Shown here: in pieces, positions 58,605-64,000 of the stretch
How positions within the stretch are numbered: position 1 is the first letter of the stretch
Layout: each line of letters starts with the position of its first letter
Made by a program: the position numbers and the translations under genes
Notes under the pieces: model-generated
The model's database searches: none
What the model was told of the DNA's origin: nothing
What the model saw: the letters and a program-made list of their open reading frames with translations, nothing else
Origin: CAKVLS01 sp045534265
GTDB lineage: Bacteria > Bacillota > Clostridia > Christensenellales > UBA1242
DNA length: 64,000 nt
NCBI GenBank assembly: GCA_045534265.1
Contig: JAZSJH010000002.1
Span: forward strand, 1-64,000
Direction: 5' to 3'

Positions 58605-59612
58605 CTACTTGCTAGTTGATTTTTTTGTCTTAGAAGTTGTTTCTTTTACGTTTTTGGCAGGTTGTTTTTTTGCAGTGGCATTTGTAGATGAAGATTTTTT
58701 TGTAGATGTTCTTTTCTTTGTTTGGGTTTCAGTTTTTTCTACGGCATCTTCAGTTTTTTCGTTTTCTGTGGCTAGAGCTGTTTTTGTTTCTTGAGAGGCT
58801 TGTTGTGTAGATTTTCTCTTGTTTATAAGGTCCTTTATTTCAAAAGGTAGGTAACATAATGCAATCCACGCTGCAAAGATAAGAGCTAGTATCCAGTAGT
58901 AAGTATATAGTGGTTTGTTGCTCCAGCTAGGAATAACTTCTATGCCGTCATTCATATACATAAAACTACTGTCAGTTAGCTTGCTCATAATTCTTGCAAT
59001 TATACTAAAGCCAAAAATTGTAACCATTGGCTTCCAACCATTTTTTATTTTTGGAACAAGTCTTTTTGTTACAATCAAAAGAATTGGCAAAGCAATTAAT
59101 AATCCATGAGTAATTAATGTTTGAACATTCATTATATGATAGATAGGGTAATAAGTGTTTAGCATATCTGGATATATAAGTGCTGCACTGCCACTAAAAA
59201 TAGCTATAGGAAAAATTGCATCATATGCAAATTTATTCCATTTTTCTTTATTAATAAGAAGGGTAACGATAGAGAAAAATGTGACCATTGTACAAAGAGC
59301 AAAAGAAATTATTTCTGCCCAATTGTATATGTTTCCTTTCTCCGGAAAATATGTTTCATAACAACAATATGTTATTGTGCGATAGGTCATTCTTAAAATT
59401 TCAAGTGCCAAAAAGACCAAAGCTATTACAAAAAACATTTTGTCTTGCCATTTTTTATCTTTTCTTTTTGCAACCAATGCAAGAGTTATTATAGCCCCAA
59501 TTATAATAGCAAGAACAACAAAGTGCCAAATGCTAAATATGTGCGGATAGTTGCTATATACACCTTCGTTGCTGTCTAATTTCCAGCCAAAAGCTTTTTC
59601 CCAAAAACTCAT
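58605..59612 (-). CDS. YwaF-like multi-pass membrane protein with basic tail
   Basis: The 335-residue protein has about seven membrane helices in residues 25-265. Segments such as PHIFSIWHFVVL and a HIMNVQTLITHGLLIALPI helix match the YwaF/TIGR02206 group of unknown function. The last 65 residues are a cytosolic tail of Lys, Thr, Ser and Ala (KKRTSTKKSSSTNATAKKQ, SKTKKSTSK). The same kind of tail ends several other proteins in the window. GGAAG lies before the ATG. It is monocistronic. Confidence 0.75.
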   Translation of the reverse strand: MSFWEKAFGWKLDSNEGVYSNYPHIFSIWHFVVLAIIIGAIITLALVAKRKDKKWQDKMFFVIALVFLALEILRMTYRTITYCCYETYFPEKGNIYNWAEIISFALCTMVTFFSIVTLLINKEKWNKFAYDAIFPIAIFSGSAALIYPDMLNTYYPIYHIMNVQTLITHGLLIALPILLIVTKRLVPKIKNGWKPMVTIFGFSIIARIMSKLTDSSFMYMNDGIEVIPSWSNKPLYTYYWILALIFAAWIALCYLPFEIKDLINKRKSTQQASQETKTALATENEKTEDAVEKTETQTKKRTSTKKSSSTNATAKKQPAKNVKETTSKTKKSTSK

Positions 59613-59695
59613 AAAAAATACTTCCTTTTGTTTGATGATTTTATTATAGCATTTTATATTTTTTTGTAAAATAATAAACCTAAATTTATTGCAAA

Positions 59696-59808
59696 AGGGA
59701 CATAAAAATTTTTTTGGCTATTGTATAAAAAGTACCCACAACAAACAAAAAAACATATAAAGCTTAATTTTGTTTTTTAAGAAAAGATATGTTGCAGGGG
59801 ACATAAAA
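59696..59808. repeat. Two GGGACATAAAA direct repeats in the leader region
   Basis: GGGACATAAAA at 59697-59707 and 59798-59808, 101 bases apart, in an otherwise very AT-rich region of about 300 bases between the YwaF-like and slipin genes. No gene is seen in this stretch. Confidence 0.45.
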
Positions 59809-59852
59809 TAAACTAAATAATAATATCTAATATAATTTTTTAACTTATTTGT

Positions 59853-59881
59853 TTGTCACCAAAAAGTTTTTTTTGTATAAT
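59853..59881 (+). promoter_or_regulatory. Promoter of the slipin gene
   Basis: TTGTCA (59853-59858), 17 bases and TATAAT (59876-59881). Confidence 0.7.
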
Positions 59882-59911
59882 ATATATATCAATATAAAAG
59901 GAGATTTTTTT

Positions 59912-60736
59912 ATGCCACCAGTACTTATGGCACTTTTGATTATTGCAGGTGTACTATTATTTATTTTGCTTATTTCTATTCGCCAAGTGGACGAATACGA
60001 AAGAGGTGTTAGATTTTTGTTTGGTAAATACCAAAAAGTTTTAGAGCCAGGCTGGCACATTGTTTTGCCTATTTTTCACAAGTATCAAAAAATTGATATA
60101 AGAGTAAAAGTTGTTGACGTTCCAGAGCAAGACGCCATTACAAAAGACAATGTAACAATCAAAATTAACGCAGTTATTTATTTTAATATTTTTGACGCAA
60201 AGAAAGCAATGCTTTCTGTTCAAAACTGCTACTACGCAGTAACTCAACTTGCTCAAACAACAATGAGAAATCTTGTTGGTAGTGTAACTTTGGACGAACT
60301 TCTTACCGATAGAGAAAGAATTTCTAACGAAATTTGTACTATTGTCGATAAAGCAACAGACGATTGGGGAGTAAAAATCCAAAACGTAGAACTTAAAGAT
60401 ATTGCACTTCCTACCGAAATGCAAAGGGTAATTGCAAAAGTTGCGGAAGCCGAAAGAGAAAAAGCAGCTGTTATCACAAAAGCAAGCGGCGAACTAGAAG
60501 CTTCAAAAAACCTATCTCTTGCCGCTCAACAACTAGCTAATTCTCCAGGGGCTTTGCATCTTAGAACTCTATCTACAATCAATGATGTGTCTTCTGACCA
60601 ATCAAACACAATTATTTTTGCAATACCGATTGAAGTATTAAGTGCCTTTGGCGGAAATAATGCTTTGGGAAACAATGCAGTAGAAGCTTTAACAAAAGCT
60701 GTTAAAAAGTCTAAAACAACAAAGAAAACAAAATAA
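59912..60736 (+). CDS. Slipin/stomatin-like SPFH protein
   Basis: The 274-residue membrane-associated protein has an N-terminal membrane segment (about 4-21) and an SPFH/band 7 domain (VDEYERGVRFLFGKYQKVLEPG ... VRVKVVDVPEQDAITKDNV). A helical coiled segment EAEREKAAVITKASGELEA near residue 200 should drive oligomerisation into microdomain rings. The tail ends in KSKTTKKTK. The start at 59912 follows AAGGAG; a longer in-frame start at 59849 would run through the promoter. The next gene, a membrane phosphoesterase, follows after a hairpin. No NfeD partner lies beside it. Confidence 0.9.
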   Translation: MPPVLMALLIIAGVLLFILLISIRQVDEYERGVRFLFGKYQKVLEPGWHIVLPIFHKYQKIDIRVKVVDVPEQDAITKDNVTIKINAVIYFNIFDAKKAMLSVQNCYYAVTQLAQTTMRNLVGSVTLDELLTDRERISNEICTIVDKATDDWGVKIQNVELKDIALPTEMQRVIAKVAEAEREKAAVITKASGELEASKNLSLAAQQLANSPGALHLRTLSTINDVSSDQSNTIIFAIPIEVLSAFGGNNALGNNAVEALTKAVKKSKTTKKTK

Positions 60737-60737
60737 T

Positions 60738-60770
60738 AAAAAAGCTCTCTTATATAAGGGGGGCTTTTTT
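60738..60770 (+). terminator. Terminator after the slipin gene
   Basis: AAAAAGCTCTCTTAT pairs imperfectly with ATAAGGGGGGCTTTTT. Partial readthrough to the next gene is possible since no clear promoter follows. Confidence 0.75.
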
Positions 60771-60791
60771 GAAAAAAAGGAGATTTTGCAT

Positions 60792-61778
60792 ATGGCAATC
60801 AAGTCTATAAAAGCAAAAATAATAATTTCTATTATTGTGGTTTTGATTGTTTGTTTAGCGTCATTTATTCTTTATATTTGCCTGCCGCTTATGGTGTGGA
60901 AAAAGGGCAGTTCTAACGCAACTTTTAACAAACAAAACAACAGCATAACTACAAGCGAAAACTCATTGAAAGTTTTGCAAATGACTGACCTGCATCTAAA
61001 TGATGATTTGGACAACCCTTTGGTTTATTCTTTTGTCAAAAAACTTGTTTATAAGGCAGACCCAGATATTCTTGTTTTTACAGGAGATGTATTTGTTGCT
61101 GGATTGACCAAATTGCCTGTAAAAAGATTTGTTAGATTTGTAGAAAGATTTAGAATTCCTTGGGCAATTACCTTTGGCAACCACGATAGAGAAGCAAAGT
61201 ATTCGATGGACAAATTAAGTGAAATTTTTGAAGACACAAAGTATTGTCTATTCAAAAAGGGCAATGTACAAAATCGCTATGGAAACTATTATTACAATGT
61301 AGAATTTGAAGATGGCGGAAAATTCCAATTAATTTTTATGGATTCTGGCGAAGACAATTTTTCTGCAGAAAGTGTTTCTTTTTACGAAAATTGCGTGCAG
61401 TCTTCAAAAGCCTTAAACAACGGTCAAGCATTAAATAATTTTGTGTTTTTTCATATCCCAACTATAGAGACAAGGCTTGCCGCACAAGAATATAATCTTA
61501 ACCCAGAAATGGGAATGGGAGTGCTTTTGGAGTCTGTATGTATTCAAGAAAATGACGTTGGCTTTTTTGATAAAGCAGTTGAGCTTGGCGCAACGAAAGC
61601 TTTAGTATACGGACACGACCACATTAACAACGCAAAAATAAAATATCAAGGAATAGATTTGTGTTATGGGCTAAAGACAGGGGCAAGGCCATATTGCAAT
61701 AAAGATATGCTAGGTGGAACTTTGTATACAATAAACTCTGATTCAACCTACCAATTTGAAGATATTTATATGAAATAA
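60792..61778 (+). CDS. Membrane-anchored calcineurin-like phosphoesterase
   Basis: The 328-residue protein has an N-terminal membrane helix (about 9-31) and an outward-facing metallophosphoesterase domain. Metal motifs are TDLHLND, FTGDVFV, FGNHDRE, FFHIPT and YGHDHINN. The layout fits YkuE/PA-phosphatase-like enzymes, acting on cell-surface phospholipid or nucleotide substrates. The ATG at 60792 is chosen because AAGGAG lies nine bases upstream; a TTG six bases earlier is too close to that site. Confidence 0.85.
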   Translation: MAIKSIKAKIIISIIVVLIVCLASFILYICLPLMVWKKGSSNATFNKQNNSITTSENSLKVLQMTDLHLNDDLDNPLVYSFVKKLVYKADPDILVFTGDVFVAGLTKLPVKRFVRFVERFRIPWAITFGNHDREAKYSMDKLSEIFEDTKYCLFKKGNVQNRYGNYYYNVEFEDGGKFQLIFMDSGEDNFSAESVSFYENCVQSSKALNNGQALNNFVFFHIPTIETRLAAQEYNLNPEMGMGVLLESVCIQENDVGFFDKAVELGATKALVYGHDHINNAKIKYQGIDLCYGLKTGARPYCNKDMLGGTLYTINSDSTYQFEDIYMK

Positions 61779-61800
61779 CAATTTGTTTATATAGACTATA

Positions 61801-61834
61801 AAAAAAAGTTGAGCTTAACTGCTCAACTTTTTTA
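61801..61834. terminator. Bidirectional terminator
   Basis: AAAAAAGTTGAGC pairs with GCTCAACTTTTTT around a 6-base loop. Confidence 0.9.
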
Positions 61835-61868
61835 ATGCAAAAAAATAACATATATAAATCAATTGTTT

Positions 61869-62420
61869 TTATATCTTTATTGGCTTTCTGTCACCATATT
61901 CGTCTATCAAAAGTTTTGCCATTTCTTCTGGGCTTTCTGCGCAATCTCTCTCTAGCCACAACCTGCACATTTCTTTAATTCCCGCCCCAAAAAAACTAGC
62001 ACGATAATAAAGCCCAATGGTATTTGTTTTGTCAATATTTAATTTTGGACCTACATTTTTAAGAATCTCAATCTTTGTGTTATGTTCTGCTAAGGTAACA
62101 TAGGGTATGTTCAAAAATGCTTTATAAAAACTTTTGTTGGCTTTAACAAAAGCAAACATTTCGACCATAGCTTCGTGTGTTTGTCTTTCGCCAAAGTTAA
62201 ATATGCTTGCAGTGCTTTTTGCAAACTTTGATTCTATCTTTATTGTTAAGTCATTGATGTCGTCGTAATGGCAATAAAAAGTACTGCGATTGATGCCGGC
62301 TTGCTGACAAATTTGGCTTATAGAGATATCTTCATATTTATGTTTTGTAAGAAGCGCAAGAAAAGCTGTTTCTATTTTTTCATTACTTATTTTGTATCTA
62401 GAGTTGTTTTTTGTGTTCAT
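61869..62420 (-). CDS. TetR/AcrR-family transcription regulator
   Basis: The 183-residue protein has an N-terminal helix-turn-helix DISISQICQQAGINRSTFYCHYDDINDL. The C-terminal domain looks like the TetR_C_39/DhaS-like group (FYKAFLNIPYVTL, GIKEMCRLWLERD). It is divergent to the gene at 62624 and the ABC transporter, with three copies of a TTATTCCAACA motif between. It probably represses itself and the transporter unit until a ligand binds. AAGGTGA lies before the ATG. Confidence 0.9.
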   Translation of the reverse strand: MNTKNNSRYKISNEKIETAFLALLTKHKYEDISISQICQQAGINRSTFYCHYDDINDLTIKIESKFAKSTASIFNFGERQTHEAMVEMFAFVKANKSFYKAFLNIPYVTLAEHNTKIEILKNVGPKLNIDKTNTIGLYYRASFFGAGIKEMCRLWLERDCAESPEEMAKLLIDEYGDRKPIKI

Positions 62421-62439
62421 ATTTTCACCTTTAATTACA

Positions 62440-62586
62440 TTATTCCAACAAACAAAAAAGGTTTGTTTTATTAATAATATTAATCCAACACTTTGTCTTT
62501 TTTTGTTGCGGGGAGATATTTTTGATTTGTTGTAAATCCACCTGCAGTTTACTAAAATATAATTAATAAGTCAAGTGTTGGAATAA
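62440..62586. promoter_or_regulatory. Three operator-like repeats between tetR and the ABC unit
   Basis: TTATTCCAACA (62440-62450), TTAATCCAACACTT (62480-62493) and the inverse AAGTGTTGGAATAA (62573-62586). The last lies just downstream of a TATAAT (62558-62563). The two outer copies face each other, as in a TetR control region. Confidence 0.65.
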
Positions 62587-62623
62587 TGATTTGGCTAGAT
62601 TATAAATTTAGGAGAATAAAATA

Positions 62624-63001
62624 ATGGCAAAAAAAGCTACAAATAATGAAGAAAAAGTAGAAAAAAAAGAAAATATTTTAACAAAAACAGGTAAATTTTT
62701 CAAACAAGCATTTAAGGATATGGGCGAAAATGCAAAGGCGCAAGCACAGGTGGATAAAGCAAATCTTGCCGCAGCAAAAGCAGAAGCTAGAGCAAACTTT
62801 GAAGAAAACCGTGGAACAAACACGCTTGCTAGAGCAAAGGCTATGAGCAAACAATCTTGGGATGATGCTCATATGACACCTGCAGAAAGAACTGCAAAAT
62901 TAAGAGAAGAGCAAGCTATGCAAATTGTAGAGGCAAATGCAAGAATCGAAGAAGCAAATGCAAGATATAACGAAGCAAAAGTAGAAAAAAAGAAAAAATA
63001 A
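62624..63001 (+). CDS. Small charged coiled-coil protein
   Basis: This 125-residue, Lys/Ala/Glu-rich, almost fully helical protein has the repeated patterns AKAQAQVDKANLAAAKAEARANFEE (split here as AKAQAQVDKANL and AAAKAEARANFEE) and EANARIEEANARYNEAKVEKKKK. It has no signal peptide and no known domain. AGGAG precedes the ATG. It starts a unit with an ABC ATPase (gap 14 bases) and its permease, under the divergent TetR gene. It may be a cytosolic partner of the transporter. Confidence 0.7.
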   Translation: MAKKATNNEEKVEKKENILTKTGKFFKQAFKDMGENAKAQAQVDKANLAAAKAEARANFEENRGTNTLARAKAMSKQSWDDAHMTPAERTAKLREEQAMQIVEANARIEEANARYNEAKVEKKKK

Positions 63002-63015
63002 TTCTGGGAGCAAAA

Positions 63016-63918
63016 ATGAACGCAATAGAAATAAAAGGATTAAAAAAATCATTTAGGGGTATGTATGCCCTAAACGGACTTAATATGACAGTTCCTGTTG
63101 GGTCTATTTATGGTTTTATTGGCGAAAATGGTAGTGGTAAATCTACAACCGAAAAATTGATTTGCGGACACCTTGTTAAAGACAGCGGCAAAATTAAACT
63201 TTTTGGAAGAGATTATACTGATGCTGGAGTTAGGGCAAGAGTAGGCGCTCTTATCGAAAACGCGGGCTGTTTTTCGGGCTCTAGTATTTATATGAATCTT
63301 AAAATGCAGTGTCTAAACTTAGGTATTAAAAACGCCGAAGAAGAGATTGCAAGAGTTCTTAAAATCGTAAGAATGGAAGAACATAAGGAATTAAAATTCA
63401 AAAAATGTTCGCTTGGTATGAAACAAAGAGTAGGTATTGCTATGGCGCTACTAGGCAGTCCTGCTTTGCTTATTTTGGACGAACCAATCAATGGGCTTGA
63501 CACTGATGGTATGCGCATTATGAGAGAGATTCTTGTAGATATAACCAAGAACTATAATTGTACCGTTTTGATATCTTCTCATATTTTGGGCGAACTTGAA
63601 AAAATTGCCACCCATTACGGAATTATTCGTGGTGGCAAAATGATACAAGAACTTTCCGCTCAAGAAATGGAAGCAAGAGCAAGGGTTTTTGTTTCATTTA
63701 AGCTTAGCGATACAAAAAAAGCAATCACGCTTCTTAGCAAAAAATATTCTAATGTAAGACAAGAACAAGATTGCGTTAGAGTGTATGATGAAGAAGATGT
63801 TGATGGTATTGTAAAATATCTTATGGACAACAATATTGTTCCTAGTGAAATCAAAAAGAATAAAGTTGGTCTAGAAGAATATTATATCGAACTTATGAGT
63901 AGCAAGGAGGCAATTTAA
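63016..63918 (+). CDS. ABC transporter ATP-binding protein
   Basis: This 300-residue ATPase is of the type paired with a separate multi-pass permease (as in bacitracin or lantibiotic immunity and drug export). Walker A is GENGSGKST, the signature CSLGMKQR, Walker B LLILDEPINGLD and the switch His in ISSHILGEL. The last 80 residues form the typical extra C-terminal domain. GGAG precedes the ATG. AGGAGG for the permease lies at its end. Confidence 0.94.
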   Translation: MNAIEIKGLKKSFRGMYALNGLNMTVPVGSIYGFIGENGSGKSTTEKLICGHLVKDSGKIKLFGRDYTDAGVRARVGALIENAGCFSGSSIYMNLKMQCLNLGIKNAEEEIARVLKIVRMEEHKELKFKKCSLGMKQRVGIAMALLGSPALLILDEPINGLDTDGMRIMREILVDITKNYNCTVLISSHILGELEKIATHYGIIRGGKMIQELSAQEMEARARVFVSFKLSDTKKAITLLSKKYSNVRQEQDCVRVYDEEDVDGIVKYLMDNNIVPSEIKKNKVGLEEYYIELMSSKEAI

Positions 63919-63919
63919 T

Positions 63920-64000
63920 ATGGAAAACACAAACAACTTAAAATTCGACGCTCCTAGCTTTTTTACAAGACTAAAGGGTATGTTGTCTGTTGACTTTTAT
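63920..64000 (+). CDS. ABC transporter permease, partial (5' end only)
   Basis: The first 27 codons are visible before the window ends; the protein begins MENTNNLKFDAPSFFTRLKG. AGGAGG lies nine bases before the ATG, which directly follows the ATPase stop codon. The start of a cytosolic segment before the first membrane helix is seen; identity as the permease follows from position. Confidence 0.6.
   Translation, partial: MENTNNLKFDAPSFFTRLKGMLSVDFY

Overview
The window looks like a chromosomal segment of a low-GC, anaerobic, Gram-positive-type bacterium, most likely an uncultured gut member of the Clostridia (Bacillota); this placement is inference. The basis is AT-rich DNA, strong AGGAGG-type ribosome binding sites, A/T-flanked intrinsic terminators at almost every gene end, a class III (oxygen-sensitive) ribonucleotide reductase, YitT, YqeY, DUF1667 and DUF2804 family genes, lipoproteins, and large surface proteins with InlB-type B repeats. 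Promoters of the TTGACA-N17-TATAAT type, often with an extended TGn -10, can be read in front of most transcription units.

Layout. 1-5.3 kb: an unknown gene, a two-gene chromate transporter, an unknown large protein and a KdgK-like sugar kinase. 5.4-15.9 kb: a mobile defence island inserted in the anticodon loop of a tRNA-Arg(CCT) gene. The host tRNA is cut into a 3' half (5362-5405) and a 5' half (15872-15910), which together rebuild a complete cloverleaf. Between them lie a membrane protein with a topoisomerase-type zinc finger, a small gene with a hairpin over its ribosome binding site, a type I restriction-modification operon (hsdM - PIN nuclease - hsdS - 4-fold beta flower protein - hsdR), a broken tyrosine integrase, a zinc-ribbon protein, and an intact tRNA-Arg(CCT) that probably replaces the disrupted host gene. 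A further degenerate tRNA-Arg-like fragment lies in front of hsdM.

16-35 kb: housekeeping and regulatory genes. These include a P-loop protein, a two-component system, YitT, an HExRH metalloprotease-like protein, a leucine-rich-repeat surface protein, a short-chain dehydrogenase, pyruvate kinase, a TetR regulator with an unusual acidic tail co-transcribed with a YhhN-family membrane protein, an M18 aminopeptidase, a lipoprotein, DUF2804, a DEDDh exonuclease and nrdDG with candidate NrdR boxes.

35-48 kb: lipoproteins, a YfcE-type phosphodiesterase, an ABC exporter, MazG-like and GNAT genes, and a glycerol unit. In that unit glpK and an alpha/beta hydrolase diverge from a glpA-like oxidase, an FAD oxidoreductase and DUF1667, so lipid or glycerol breakdown could feed glycolysis. 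48-64 kb: an RNHCP protein with a probably leaderless message, two very large surface proteins, YqeY, GrpB, a transaldolase-like aldolase, a YwaF-like membrane protein, a slipin, a membrane phosphoesterase, and a TetR-controlled ABC transporter that runs off the right edge.

No CRISPR array, rRNA operon or insertion sequence was seen. Functions are read from motifs; no database search was run.
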